Shown: positions 52,251-64,000, numbered from the stretch's first letter. The stretch is DNA of 64,000 nucleotides from Diphasiastrum complanatum (GCA_029204225.1 CM055108.1:9545805-9609804); one strand, 5' to 3'. Numbers and translations: made by a program. The notes: generated from the letters alone by a model not told the origin.

Positions 52251-52628
52251 AATGAACTATAAACTATAACATATGTAGAATGATTAACCATAAAAAATAG
52301 TGCAGGTAGAAATGACAAAGCATTGGACAGAAGATGAATTTATTTAGGTAAAATTCACATTAGGTTTCAAGTCTAAGTGCAAATGCCATAATATTCTCTT
52401 TATGAGGAGAGCGAGGTAATAGTTTAGAAATTGTTGTAACTCACTGAACTCAGTTTTACAGAATTATGTGTAGTATAGCATACAATGAATCTAAGCTATG
52501 TTTCACACATATGAAATCACATTATATTTGCTCACAAATTGTAAATCATTGAAATTCGAACAATAAAGCAAAATGCTTAAACAAAATCTGTATGACATAT
52601 TGTGAGACTTGTCTCATGTCCAATACAC

Positions 52629-52633
<5 letters not shown>

Positions 52634-52675
<42 letters not shown>
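52634..52675. repeat. (TA)n microsatellite
   Basis: About 20 TA units, followed by GATATACTAGTAAAGAGTGC. A related text, ACTAGTTGTGAGTGCCCGTC, follows another short TA run at 53470-53485. Confidence 0.9.
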
Positions 52676-52677
<2 letters not shown>

Positions 52678-52787
52678 TATACTAGTAAAGAGTGCCCGTC
52701 GTTGATAGGCAATGGAGGCCGATCTAGGTGGCGGGCGATGATTTGGATGATGGCCAATCTTGCACATCTCGCATCTCGATTATCAAA

Positions 52788-52945
52788 CATTCGAGTCTTT
52801 GGAAAAATTCGAGCCTTCAAAAAAATTCGAGCCTTCGAAAAAATTCGAGTCTTCAGGAAAATTCTAGTCGTTGGAAAATAAAATCGAGTTTTTCAAAAAA
52901 TTCGAGTCTTCGGAAAAATTGGAGTCTTTTTAAAAATTCGACTTG
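52788..52945. repeat. Minisatellite, about 20-bp unit TTCGAGTCTTCGGAAAAA
   Basis: At least seven imperfect copies in tandem: TTCGAGCCTTCAAAAAAA, TTCGAGCCTTCGAAAAAA, TTCGAGTCTTCAGGAAAA, TTCTAGTCGTTGGAAAA and so on. The repeat peptide (IRAFKKIRAFEKIRVF on one strand) is an artefact of the unit length. Confidence 0.85.
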
Positions 52946-53344
52946 ACAGTACCAAGGGTCCTTCAATCTTTGATCCTTTGGAGTTAAAGATAGTGAGTTT
53001 GGGCTTGTGGTTAAACATTCATGAAAATGGTGGGCCAAGATAGAGATTTGAAGGATTGAAAAAAAAAAAAACAATTTTAAATAGTTAAGAAAATTTTTAT
53101 GTTCATGATTTATGGGTAAAACTTTGGTAATTCAAAATAAATAAGAAAGCCATGTAATAAAGATTATTGGCTAAAGTTTAAAGCACATTGAAATGTGTGA
53201 AGAAAATAAAACCTTAACTTCAAATTTCAAATATTTGAATTTAGAGAAAGATATTTGAAATTAGTAATTGGGAGGGAGGGGTGGAGAATCTTTTTGGGGC
53301 CCACCCCCCAATGCACACAATGTGCAAATGTATGGGGATATGCA

Positions 53345-53490
53345 CTTTACTCATACATGCATCCTCCTCTCCCAAGTTTTTTAATTAGAAAAAGCTCATG
53401 CATGGGTGAGGGGAGGAGGATGCATGGGTGCACCCATATGGACACATGCGCAAAAGTGTACATAAGTTTAAATATATATATATAGACTAG
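53345..53490. repeat. Foldback related to 62660-62830
   Basis: ATGCATCCTCCTCTCCC near 53356 pairs with GGGGAGGAGGATGCATGG near 53410-53428. The outer text CATATGGACACATGC and GTACATAAGTTTA, then a (TA)n run, is shared with the copy at 62660-62830. Two copies with the same internal palindrome and the same AT tail indicate a dispersed element. Confidence 0.65.
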
Positions 53491-53762
53491 TTGTGAGTGC
53501 CCGTCGTTGATGGTGAGATTCACCACCTCCCCTCATACCAAGTACTCTACCTAGGCTGGTAAAGCACGTTTTTTTTGTCTAGGATTTTCTCTCTCTAGAA
53601 AGTCATTTCTCTCTCTCTCTAGAATTTATTGATCCCCAGGCTTCCTTTAATCATGCCTAGATCGTGTGAGGTGATTGCACATCGATCTGAGCTCTCTGGA
53701 CTTCACTAGAACCGATCAAAGATTTCAGCCATAGGAACTTGGCGTCGGCTGGATTCCGGTCA

Positions 53763-54532
53763 CAGTGGCGCCAGGAGCAACAGGGGCGCTGTTGACGCCG
53801 GGGACAATACTGGTGCCAGTGGCGTCGGAAGTAAGTCTTGTAAAGGTAACTATACAACATCCACCCCACCTTTATGAAATCTGATGTCCTCATTAGATGT
53901 CAGATTAAAGTAAAGGTGCCTCCCAATTAAAAGTAACTATACATTTGATCTACTTGGCACAGTACTCAATTTACAGGCCACTTTTTATTAACATTGAAGC
54001 TGGCACACCACAAGTCGGAGGCTCAGCTCTTTTTACTGAAAAATTACTTAACTTGAAAATATCACTTTGTATGGGAAAAACGTAGGTTTTATAGCGCTTT
54101 CGTATAACCCAAGAACCTTATTAACTGGTGACAGAGGCCTTTCTGTGAAATGTTCGCCCCTGTCGCTTCTGACTTTTGACTTTGGAACTCCTTTGAGCTC
54201 CTGATTTGTCATTGATGCACTTTGTGTTGAGCTCCCTGACCTCCAGATTTGATCAGTGCCGCACAGGTATCAAGGCTCCCTGAGCCAAAGGATTTATCGT
54301 TTGATTGCCCACTTTATGGTCCACTCCGTGTCTTGTTGCTTCTGCACCTTGATTTCTCTCCTTGGCCTGATCTTGATACATTTCCTTCTTGGCTCTTTTA
54401 GGTAGGCAAAGATTGAGTACTCCACAATGCACCTCTCACTTGGTGGCATCGGAGCAGTAGGGGCGCTGCTGCCGCCAGGGACAATACTGGCGCCGGTGAC
54501 ACCAGAAGTAAGGCTTGTAAAGGTAACTTTAC
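53763..54532. repeat. Pair of about 90-bp GC-rich direct repeats
   Basis: 53763-53852 and 54443-54532 share GGGACAATACTGG, CAGGGGCGCTG-like text and CTTGTAAAGGTAACT. They are 680 bp apart. The sequence between is unremarkable. The pair could be short LTR remnants or a captured exon duplicated locally. Confidence 0.6.
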
Positions 54533-54536
54533 AACA

Positions 54537-55758
<1,222 letters not shown>

Positions 55759-56838
55759 ATGTCTACTAGTGGTAGCGGAGCATCAAGGAGGAGGCCAAGA
55801 TCCTCTTTTGGTGGAAGAGGACAAGTCCCGGGATCAGATTTCGATCGAGTGCGAGTCTTTTATACTATGCTATCTCCCGAGGGGAAGGCAAAGGATGAAA
55901 GCCCTTTGTCTTTCCGAAGGAAAATCTGATCAACAATATCGTGGATTCATTTCGATGGAGATGTCGTCAGAAGAATTCACAAATGTTTTCTATGACCTTG
56001 ACGAGGACGGTTCCATCATCATGGACATTAGGGGTAAGGTCGTCATCAATAGATTGCACGACCTTACTCTTAAACACTTTGGTCATGATTTGTTTAACTC
56101 TTGGGAGCAACAAAACCAAGGGGACAAAGACAAGATACTTGATTTATTGTACCGTGAGTTTCCACAACCAAATAGATTTAATAACAAATGGTCGAAGACG
56201 AGTATGTGTACGCATATTCGTCATAAGCGCCAATCATTAAGACGATTATGTAGTAAAGACAAGAAGAGGCCGGGATGGGGGAAAGTTATTTATGAATCCA
56301 AGCATCCTAATCCCAAGCGCTTTAAAAGCAACAAAGAGAGGCAACAGAATCAAGGCTTAATCTTTTTGGCCAATCTCAATTCTCTTTTAGCTAATTGCAT
56401 TTCATATGTTTTTGTTTATCAATAATTTTTTGCTTTGTTTCTAATCATTCGATTTGTGTTGATGTAGGTTGAAGATTATGGGCGCAAGTATACAAATGCC
56501 GAGTACAATATTGGATATCGCCAAGGCTATAGTGCCTTGGTTGATCATCTTGCGGCACAAGGCGTACATCCAAGGGTAAATTTTTGCTACATAATTTGTA
56601 TTTCTCATATTTTTTATACGTAATTTTCATTTCATTTCATTTTTATGACATGTGTTTGGCTAATAATCACTAATTTGTTTTGTGAATGTGTATGTAGAGG
56701 GCATCTGCTTCCTTTGTGGAAGAAAGTACTGGAGGAAACCAAGGAGAAGAAGGGAATGAAGATGAAGGGGACAAAGGCAAAGACGAAGGACAAGATTCGG
56801 CTTCGGACGACGATGAGGGAGAAGAGAGCGAAGACTAA
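55759..56838 (+). pseudogene. Accessory protein gene of the CACTA-like family (frameshifted)
   Basis: Exon 1 starts MSTSGSGASRRRPRSSFGGR. It reads open to a stop at about 55927, then the same strand one frame over continues (KSDQQYRGFISMEMSSEEFT, VFYDLDEDG, NRLHDLTLKHFGHDLFNSWE, LLYREFPQPNRFNNKWSK, HIRHKRQSLRRLCSKDKKRP) to about 56350. Exon 2 (56469-56575, VEDYGRKYTNAEYNIGYRQG...) and exon 3 (56699-56838, acidic GEEGNEDEGDKGKDEGQDSA) have clean AG acceptors and a GT donor and join in phase. The donor of exon 1 is unclear. The basic N-terminus, Trp/Lys-rich middle and acidic tail recall the second protein of CACTA elements (TNPA-like or plant Transposase_24-like). That assignment is inference. 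One frameshift near 55920 makes this copy probably defective. Confidence 0.6.
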
Positions 56839-57315
56839 GAATCCTATAATTACTTCTTAGATTTGATGTATTTTTATTATTTGCAAAAGTAGGAAAAAAG
56901 GATATTAGCATCAAAGCTCTTTTTATGAATTAGATGCGAATATGTGGTACAGAAATACATGATTTTGTTAAGGTACAATTGATGGTCGAATATTTCAGGA
57001 TACCCATAGGCATCTTTGGCATGTGGAGATGTGTCTTTTGCATTCTGATCTAAGTACACTCCATGTCAATTCTCTCATCTGTATCTGGTAGAGAGAGACC
57101 ATGAGAATTGGACTTACAGGTCAAACTTACTCTAGTACCAATCCCTTCATCCATGACCATTTAAAGTGAGAATATAGATTTCAGTGATATCTCTTATCTT
57201 GAGAGAATGACAACATAGATGCCTTTTTTCTTGTAATAAATTTAATTTTACAGTTCAAAGTGACATGTATGACCTTAAATTTAACAACAACTTGCTATAT
57301 TTAGTTCGCATGCAG
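56839..57315. other. Spacer between accessory gene and M16 exon
   Basis: AT-rich, no coding sequence. It may hold the poly(A) site of the accessory gene or the intron of the M16 gene. Confidence 0.4.
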
Positions 57316-57520
57316 GTGTGCTAGGAATATGGGGGGACTTTGATGCCTCATCAGTAAAAAAGTTAGTTCAAGAACAATTTGGTGGTTGGAGGTCTGATTC
57401 AATCGGAACTGAAGAGTCTTTTCAAAAGTTGCAGTCACTTAAATACCTTCCGATACCAACATTCAAGATGGGTTTGAGTTCCAGTGAGCCATTCGTGTAC
57501 ACAGTCGACATCCCCGACTT
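57316..57520 (+). pseudogene. Single exon of an M16 (insulinase/pitrilysin-like) metalloprotease
   Basis: After an acceptor GCATGCAG at 57308-57315, the plus strand reads VLGIWGDFDASSVKKLVQEQ and FGGWRS, then SEPFVYTVDIPDLT. This is the VGxxGDFD...FGxW block near the end of the first M16 half, together with the following strand. No HxxEH zinc motif or other exon is visible in the window. The exon runs directly into an inverted copia gag at about 57521. It is either a fragment captured by a transposon or an exon of a gene broken by insertions, with its remaining exons outside the window. Confidence 0.7.
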
Positions 57521-57882
57521 AACTCTTCACTACCTCTAATGCTTTGTAGAACCTTGTTTCTAAGCATAAGCACTCTATAGGTGTTTTTGGATTCATAAAT
57601 CCCTTCAAAGGAGTTCCAAGCCTCCTTGGCCGCGGTACTTGAAGCAACTTCTTTAAGGAGTTCATTACTAACATTCATGTTTAGGCAATGTAATGCTAGT
57701 CTAGCTCTCTTTTTGTACTTCACTTGTTCTTGTCCTCCTTGAGGCTCTTCCTCTTTACCAAGGACAAGATCATACAAATCTTGGAGAACTAGAAGTGACT
57801 CCATTCTTACTTTCCATATTGAATAGTTACTTGAATTTAGCCTCTCACTAGCTTCAAAAAGATAGGCTCCAATTGAACCCAT
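57521..57882 (-). pseudogene. Ty1/copia gag N-terminal fragment
   Basis: The minus strand from 57882 reads MGSIGAYLFEASERLNSSNY, SIWKVRMESLLVLQDLYDLV, KRARLALHCLNMNVSNELLK, STAAKEAWNSFEGIYESKNT and RNKVLQSIRGSEEL. It is the same family as the gag at 18068 and 29069 and is the best preserved of the three. It is unbroken until it stops at the junction with the M16 exon. Confidence 0.92.
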
Positions 57883-58506
57883 TTCGACTAGTTACAAGTA
57901 CTACAAAGGTACTCAAAAAAGGCTCTCCCTATTCTCTTTCTCAGAATTTACCCACAAGGCTACTCACTTGAATCTCACAAAACTCAAGAATTAAGATCTA
58001 TAATGATCTTAAATTCAAAAGGACTTGGGAATCAAAATTCTACACACACTATCCTCTTGGAAAAATTGAATTTGACTCTTGGAAGTGCCTATGACTTCCT
58101 ATGGTGTTTAGAATGAATTTAGTCTCTCTCTAGAACTAAAAAACATAAGCCTTGAAACTCACTCTCAATGATTTAGAGGTTTATCAAGGATCTAACACCA
58201 TTTCACATCAAATCTAGAATGAGTTGATTGAATTTTTACAAAACAAATCACTAGTTTCACTCTCACAATCTTGTTTGAAGCACAAACATTGAAAAATCAA
58301 ATAGATATGGTATAGGTACAATTCCAGCAGCCTCTCACATGTGTGGGAAATACACTTGAACTTTCCATACTAATTTGTACTCCAAATCTTCAAGTAAACA
58401 ATTGGTTAGACTTGCCCTCCTTCAAATTGATTTTAGCACCAATGCTTTGTACAAAATGAAGAGCTTTAGATCATTATCAAAGATCTTAGACTTGGCTCTG
58501 ATACCA
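57883..58506 (-). other. Copia leader and primer-binding site
   Basis: Leader of the gag at 57882. It ends at the primer-binding site TGGTATCAGAGCC (minus strand, 58494-58506). No coding signature. Confidence 0.7.
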
Positions 58507-59163
58507 TGCCAAAAATCAGAATAAAGGACTCATTTTGATCTATAAAAGATCAATAAGAGTGATTGGCAACTTGGAATGCTGATCAATCTTCAAACTAGCA
58601 TCCAAAACTAGCTTTTACTTGACAATTTTCACACATCCAAGCAAGAACAGCCAAAGATAATGATCAAAGGCCTTCACACGTGTGAAGTACAACCACTGTA
58701 CGGCCTGCTAACAAAAAATATGTTTACTTAACAAATCCTAGACATTCATTCACAAAGAACATGCATAGAGAGTTGAAATCACCAAGATTGCTCTCAAATC
58801 AATGTTTTTCATCATTAACCTCCAAATGGATCCATCATGAATCAAGTACATAATTATCATAATCTGTCTCTCTAGGTTGCTTCCGCACATGTAGGACAAC
58901 TCATTGTACTCATCCATATCTACTTTAGATAAGATCCCTCTAAATTTGCGACATCCTTGTAGCATGTACGGCTCGGTGTTTGGCTTTTGGTCTCTCGGGA
59001 TTACCAACTTGATTTGCGTATTTTGCTTATTTTTCAAAAACTGTCCGATTTTTGTTGTTAGGGTTTCTGTAATTTTTCATTATTACCCACAGTTCCCGGT
59101 CTTGCTTTTTCCCGCTAAATTTTTTCTTTGACTGCTCTTTCCTTGAAGTTGACTTTTTCAACA
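58507..59163 (-). repeat. Ty1/copia 5' LTR (start uncertain)
   Basis: In minus orientation it ends TTTTTGGCA next to the primer site. It contains CTTCACACGTGTGAAG at 58672-58686 and the GCAGGCCGTACAGTGG block near 58700 that matches the plus-strand LTR at 20232. The start is proposed at TGTTGAAAAAGTC (59163) by analogy with the other LTRs. Sequence between 58750 and 59110 is not clearly shared, so the boundary may be wrong. Confidence 0.5.
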
Positions 59164-60250
59164 TTCATGACTAGTGCTCCCATGACAGCACGGTTTCCTT
59201 GAAAATGTACTAGGCAACATATACATTAGTAAAATCAACTTTGTACATGGTGGAATTTTAGCACGACTATGCCGACTATTTTTACAACTGGCCAAAAAGC
59301 CGCAAAACATTGTTACAAGCCATTTCTAAGGCCACAAAGTTTTTTCTAGCCTCATTTAGGGTGGGCTGGGACCCACCAATTCTAAGTGGACCGAAAATTT
59401 TGGCTCGGTCTTTACAAAAATTGACCACAAAATATTTTTGACGATTTAAAAAAAAAGTCAAATTCTTACTTTTAAACTGTGTCTAGCCACTTTAGGAGTA
59501 GGCAGGGGGCAGGGACCCAATTCTAGAGTCAACTTTGTGCCAATTTTTTCTAATAACTGGGTTTTACATGCTAGTGTTTTTCAATTTTGTGAATTTAAGC
59601 TTCAATATTAACCCGATTTTTCATGCGAAAATATTAGCTAACATTGGCGACTACCACTGGGTAGTATGGTCCCCATACGGCGGATCCAGAATCTCTGGTT
59701 CAGATAATGATCTTCTTTGCTGGTACACCATAAGTGCGTGCCTTCGTTTGATTTGGTACTTTCATACCTGCAATACAACACCTCGTGACCTAATTTGAAA
59801 ATTTGTACCCACTCCCTTAGAAGGTTATTCCCTTTTTCAGAACCCTACAGTTTTGGCATGCAAAATGTGTTTCTCAAAAAACATGACAATATGGATGCAT
59901 GCGCCAGGATATTGTGAGTGGGTGATGTGTATGCAATGATGTTTTAGTGTCCCAACACTGAAAATTGTCCAGACTGGTGATTACCAACTCTTTTTATAGA
60001 CCTTCAACTTATGTTTTCTAAGAGCTGATTCGACGGGGAATAACCATCTATCCTCTCTGTACTGAATCTTCTCTCAAGCTCTATATATAGACAGTAGTCC
60101 ATGTAGGACAACTTACTGTCCTAAGATCCAATATACAAGAATGGTAGGAAACATTGGTTTTCCACTAGTCTATGGAATCAACTAAGAAAATCATCCTCAC
60201 CTCTTATGGATGTGTGAGGCATCACTCGTCCTCACAAATTGGTTTGAGAT
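59164..60250 (+). mobile_element. Ty3/gypsy LTR edge with primer-binding site (Tat/Ogre-like)
   Basis: TTGGCGACTACCACTGGG at 59644-59661, preceded by ...TTAGCTAACA, resembles the plant gypsy junction LTR + TTGGCGACTCCRCTGGGGA. The sequence left of it would be LTR and the sequence right of it leader. No gag or pol domain follows in the window. This rests on the one motif. Confidence 0.4.
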
Positions 60251-60430
60251 CTGATAGAGATGGTTGAAGTATTTTTCTTCTTTTTTCTTACTTTTTTCTC
60301 AGTCTTTTTTCCTCTCTTTTTCTATTTTCTTTTCTTCTTTTTACTTTTTTGCCTTCTTAGAATTTCCCAACCTATTCATTGGGCAATGGAGTCACTCCCC
60401 ACCCCACTGTATTGTTTCTATTTCCACTTT
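60251..60430. repeat. Long pyrimidine-rich tract
   Basis: 60260-60350 is almost entirely T and C on the plus strand. The open frames across it encode low-complexity Phe/Leu/Ser and are not genes. Confidence 0.7.
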
Positions 60431-61095
60431 TTCCTCTCTCAACCCCCCATCACATATGCGTCTATGCAAACATTCATGCCCATAGGAGTTAGCAAATCGC
60501 CTATGTAGCTCGGAGTATATAAGTTTGCAATACATTTTGTTTGCATTCATTGCAGTCGTGGAGGATTGGGAGGAACCGGAATTACTACCACAATAAAGAA
60601 CAATTTTGGAAAACCTACGTCATTTAGAACATGAGTAGAAAAAATCAGAATTGATTGTTGAACATTACCTCAATCCTTTTTAATTTGAGTTAAATTTCAA
60701 GGAACTGTCTTACATGTCAGGGTTAGCCTTTAAAAGGTCCGTCTGATGATAAATTTTTCAAAAAAAAATTTGTAACAATTTTTTTTTTTTTTTGCATCAA
60801 CTCTTTCAAATTGTTGGTTCCATAATTTTTGACGCTCCGCCGTCTCTCTTCCAATTCAACATATGAGTTATTGTGGAAATGAATGGATCCGAGAGGGAGA
60901 GATGGGTAGCATGGCTGAGAATGAGTGAGATAGAGAGAGTGAGAATGAGTCGGGTAGCGCGGCTAAGAATGAGTGAGATTGATTGAGAGAGAGAGGGGGG
61001 GTGTTTAGCATGTGTTGAGAGAGAGAGAGAGATGTAGAACAACGATTTACTAAGAGAGGGAGAGAGATAAGCTATATGAGAGAGAGAGAGAGAGA
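60431..61095. other. Low-complexity spacer
   Basis: 60890-61095 has interspersed GAGAGA runs with imperfect repeats of GAATGAGTGAGATNGA. No gene recognised. Confidence 0.5.
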
Positions 61096-61386
61096 CGAAG
61101 GTCTGTCCATCGCAATTAGAAAGCAATATGAAGTTTTGACCAGCACAAAAAGACACATGAAGTCTGACCAGCCTATTCAAAAAGAGAGGCTTATTCAAGA
61201 AGGGAGGTAGATGGTTGTCCAACGCAATTAGAAAGGGAGCTGAGTTTCAAATCAGTGTAATAAAAAATAGAGATGAATGTCTGACTAGCGCATTCAGGAA
61301 GGAATATGGATGTCTGACCAACGCATTCAAAAGATAAATGGTTGTCCAAAACGCAAGCAAAGATAGTTGATTCTCTGTCCAGCGCA
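61096..61386. repeat. Diverged minisatellite with motif GTCTGACCAACGCATTC
   Basis: At least eight degenerate units spaced about 30-45 bp: TCTGTCCATCGCAATTAG, TTTGACCAGCACAAAAAG, TCTGACCAGCCTATTCAA, GTTGTCCAACGCAATTAG, TCTGACTAGCGCATTCAG, TCTGACCAACGCATTCAA, TTGTCCAAAACGCAAG and TCTGTCCAGCGCAAC. Apparent open frames on the minus strand follow the repeat and carry no known domain. Confidence 0.7.
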
Positions 61387-62362
61387 ACAGACCAGTAAAA
61401 GATGTATAAGTAGGAATGCAGATAGATATCCATGAATAGATTCTTCACCTTTCACCTTATCATACTCAGACAGATCTACATGAACAAATTCTTCACCTTA
61501 TGAAATAACCTATGTAGAATTTGAGTCACGTTTTGCATTGTCATCAATTTCTGATCACTAAGAGAGGGAGAGAAGGTGGACACACTTTTGTAAATGTTGT
61601 ACGTTGATGTGGGTAAACGCTGTTGTAGATGCTTCAACAACACCAAAAACTCTTGTTTTGACAGCTCCAAACTCACACTTCAACACCTCTAAGAAACTCA
61701 CTCTAGAAAAATGCCCTAAAGCTAGAAAAGAAGCACAGATGATAGACAAATTTTGATCTGATGCTCAGTCTAGTCTCAAAAGTAAACTTCTATTTGATTA
61801 CATGCGCATATTTTGATTTGGTCCCATATGATCACTTACCCTCACGGCTCCAGATCGAATGGAACCACAAAAGACAGCTACGTCCTCCTGCATGATCCAT
61901 CAACAGTAGAAACCAATTATCATAAAAAGATCACACAATAATTAACACAACTCACCTCACAAATAACTGCAAAAAAATCCCATGCATCATCCAACAACCT
62001 CACAGCCACCTCCACCAACTACAATTTGCAAAATCCACCTCCTGAAGTGAGTTGCCAAGGCTTGTGGCGCTCTAAAACCAGACACAAACCAGTTCAACGA
62101 TCAACAGATCATCAAACCAATGACATACAAAAGCAAATTATACACATGAATATTGGGGCAGCACCTTCCTCTATTGGGGCATCAGGCAATGAATGATCTA
62201 GGTTGATGACCATCGATGGAGAGGAGTTAGCAAGCTACAAGAAGATCAGCAATGGCATCAGACTAGAGCATAGGTACTGGAAAAGACACCCTCTTGGACC
62301 AACGCTGTTTGGATCAGATGCCTTGAAGTGCGCCCTCCTAGATCATCGCTGCCTGGAGAGCC

Positions 62363-62364
<2 letters not shown>
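61387..62364. other. Spacer with one possible small exon
   Basis: No clear gene. A 48-nt minus-strand stretch at 61840-61887 with good splice signals (CATGCAG acceptor, AGG|GTAAGTG donor) would encode EDVAVFCGSIRSGAVR. I do not recognise it and neighbouring exons were not found. Confidence 0.25.
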
Positions 62365-62419
<55 letters not shown>

Positions 62420-62429
62420 ATTTGAAATA

Positions 62430-62468
<39 letters not shown>
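62365..62468. repeat. (GA)n G-tract (GT)n compound microsatellite
   Basis: About 22 GA units, then ten Gs, a short spacer and about 18 GT units. Confidence 0.95.
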
Positions 62469-62469
<1 letters not shown>

Positions 62470-62659
62470 CGCCCAAAAAAACACAAAAAGGCTTGTATGT
62501 GTAATTTTTTACACACATTTTCTTTCAAACGTTTTTTTGCTCTTTTCTTTGCAAATGAGTGACGTTTTTTGCGAGTAGAGCATGACAATTTCGGCGGCAC
62601 TACGTGACATTTTTTACGGCAAAAACACACACTCTCTCTCTAAAATAGTTTTATACTAT

Positions 62660-62830
62660 ATAGATAATCATGGGGAGGAGGGCCATGCATCCTCCTCCCC
62701 ATACATGCATCCTCTTTTTTTGAATTTTTAGTTCATAAAAAGTGCATGCATGGGTGAGGGGAGGAGCATGCATGGTACACCCATACACATGCGGAAAACT
62801 GTACATAAGTTTATATATATATATAGATAT
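62660..62830. repeat. Foldback element, second copy
   Basis: GAGGGCCATGCATCCTCCTCC at 62679-62697 pairs with GAGGGGAGGAGCATGCATGG at 62756-62776. It is followed by ACACCCATACACATGC and GTACATAAGTTTATATATA as in the 53345-53490 copy. Both copies end in a short (TA)n. Confidence 0.65.
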
Positions 62831-62999
62831 ATCCAAAAGAAAAAAAAACTACACTATAGAGTACTACGCTTCGTTAGATGCACTATGGCCATCACCACCC
62901 ATAGATGCCACATGCTCTAGACCTGTGCCTTCCTAATTCAATACAAACGAAAAAAAACGATAATAATAAGTTTTTGGCCAACGATCAATCTACCGATTT

Positions 63000-63860
63000 A
63001 AATAAATTTGATGGATACAATGAAGAACATAGAGCTCACTATGGGGTGCATGTCAGGGACAAATTAGCATCGATGGTCAGGTAATTAAAAAATTCATTTG
63101 TGACTAGGGACATAAAAATTTGACAATATAAAACGAATGTTATACTTTGTTTGTAATTTATTTGTTTAAAGTTTATTTTGTAGGTGGAACACCTCAAAAG
63201 AAATCAAATGGAGTGAGGTGCATTAAAAAACAGAAATGATTGAAACAGTGTGCTTGCTAGAAAGAGATTTTTCAACTTCTTGCATGGATATACAAGTTCA
63301 TCTTCTCATGCATTTGGTTGAAGAAATTTCTATTGCTAGGCCCGTGCACACTAGATGGATGTTCTACCTTGAGCGTTTTATGAAAGTTCTAAAATACTTT
63401 GCGAGACAAAAGACAAGGCTAGAAGGCAGCATCACAGAAGGTGGGCTAGTTCAAGAATCATTGTTTTACATCACAGAATATATCTCGCAAATACACCCTA
63501 GCGCACCAAGGTTATGGCATAATGAAAGGATGGACGTGTTAAAGGTGAATTACCACAAGGAAAAGGCATCGTAAAAAAGATGATAACACTACTACGCGAA
63601 AAAATTGGAACGTTCATTTTGTGGAACAATGGACAAGTGGATTTCAAAGTACGAAGAAGACAAAAAGGAGAGAAGTGTGGCCTTGAGATGCAGAAAACAA
63701 AAGTGTTGGTATACAAGGAGGAGCGAGATGGTGACTCACCAAATGCATGAGAATGACGAACTGTTAGAACAATTACCTTCTCAATGCACATGTGAATGGA
63801 TTTATGATACTCTTGAATAAACAACAAAAAATGGTGAACACGTGACATAACTAGAGTGGG
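63000..63860 (+). pseudogene. CACTA/En-Spm transposase DUF4218-like fragment
   Basis: Plus-strand text near 63183 onward reads RWNTSKEIKWSEVH, MIETVCLLERDFSTSCMDIQ, VHLLMHLVEEISIARPVHTR, WMFYLERFMKVLKYFARQKT and EGSITEGGLVQESLFYITEY. It is the same domain as at 32885-33380, but here the HLVEEISIARPVHTRWMF segment missing there is intact. After about 63530 frames change and a decayed C-terminal part continues to 63860 (PSQCTCEWIYDTLE, then EWEFARTC). An acceptor TTTGTAG at 63177-63183 precedes the exon. It is a third, separate CACTA copy and has stops in its N-terminal part. Confidence 0.82.
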
Positions 63861-64000
63861 AATTTGCTCGCACTTGTTCATGACAGGTGAGTAATGTTTT
63901 GATTTGAAAGGTGGTGATATGAAATTGTTTATTCTAGATCTACATCCTTAACCCTAAAATTTTCAACCTATGTTGTGCTAAATGTTTATGTTATGTTGTG

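Noticed and set aside
60260-60508. Plus-strand Phe-rich frames as a membrane protein
   Set aside because: They come from a polypyrimidine tract that is open in more than one frame, with no start context or homology.

Overview
The window is nuclear DNA of a land plant, most likely a seed plant with a repeat-rich genome. Evidence for this: two intron-containing genes with plant-type products (delta-ornithine aminotransferase and a patatin-like acylhydrolase), GT-AG introns, an AT-rich background, long (CT)n/(GA)n/(CA)n microsatellites, and a dense mixture of decayed Ty1/copia, Ty3/gypsy and CACTA (En/Spm) transposons. I cannot name the species. A large genome such as a gymnosperm's would fit, but that is inference.

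Layout. 1-7085: Ty1/copia remains. Two minus-strand elements share one LTR (3359-4288), a plus-strand pol fragment is nested in the first, and an inverted partial LTR follows. 7086-8817: spacer with a tRNA-derived SINE-like sequence. 8818-15249 (minus): a complete ten-exon ornithine aminotransferase gene whose exons splice into a 480-residue protein. 15250-22939: microsatellites and three more copia remnants, with LTRs carrying repeated CACACGTGTG palindromes. 23100-25570 (minus): a histone-H3-like pseudogene with a basic C-terminal extension, an unexplained 192-codon reading frame, and copia and gypsy protease pieces. 26379-44777: a transposon complex. It holds fragments of a CACTA-type transposase (TNP2 core, DUF4218-like and DUF4216-like parts), 3' ends full of GCCACG/CGTGGC palindromes, a copia element with a 258-bp LTR, and a decayed intron-containing transposase-like gene I cannot assign. 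47340-49129 (plus): an apparently intact two-exon patatin-like gene. 49130-54536: spacer with foldback repeats and minisatellites. 54537-56838: a second copy of the 1.3-kb transposon 5' region seen at 40016-41326, here still followed by its gene, a basic-to-acidic protein that may be the accessory protein of the CACTA family. 57316-57520: a lone exon of an M16 metalloprotease. 57521-64000: further copia, gypsy and CACTA debris with satellites.

How the parts relate. Only the OAT and patatin-like genes look like functional host genes. They lie 32 kb apart and show no sign of joint regulation. Everything else is best read as layered transposon insertions. The most informative sets are the three recurrent modules of one CACTA-like family (1.3-kb 5' region with accessory gene, transposase pieces, and palindrome-rich 3' ends ending in ACAACTAC) and the H3-like pseudogene.
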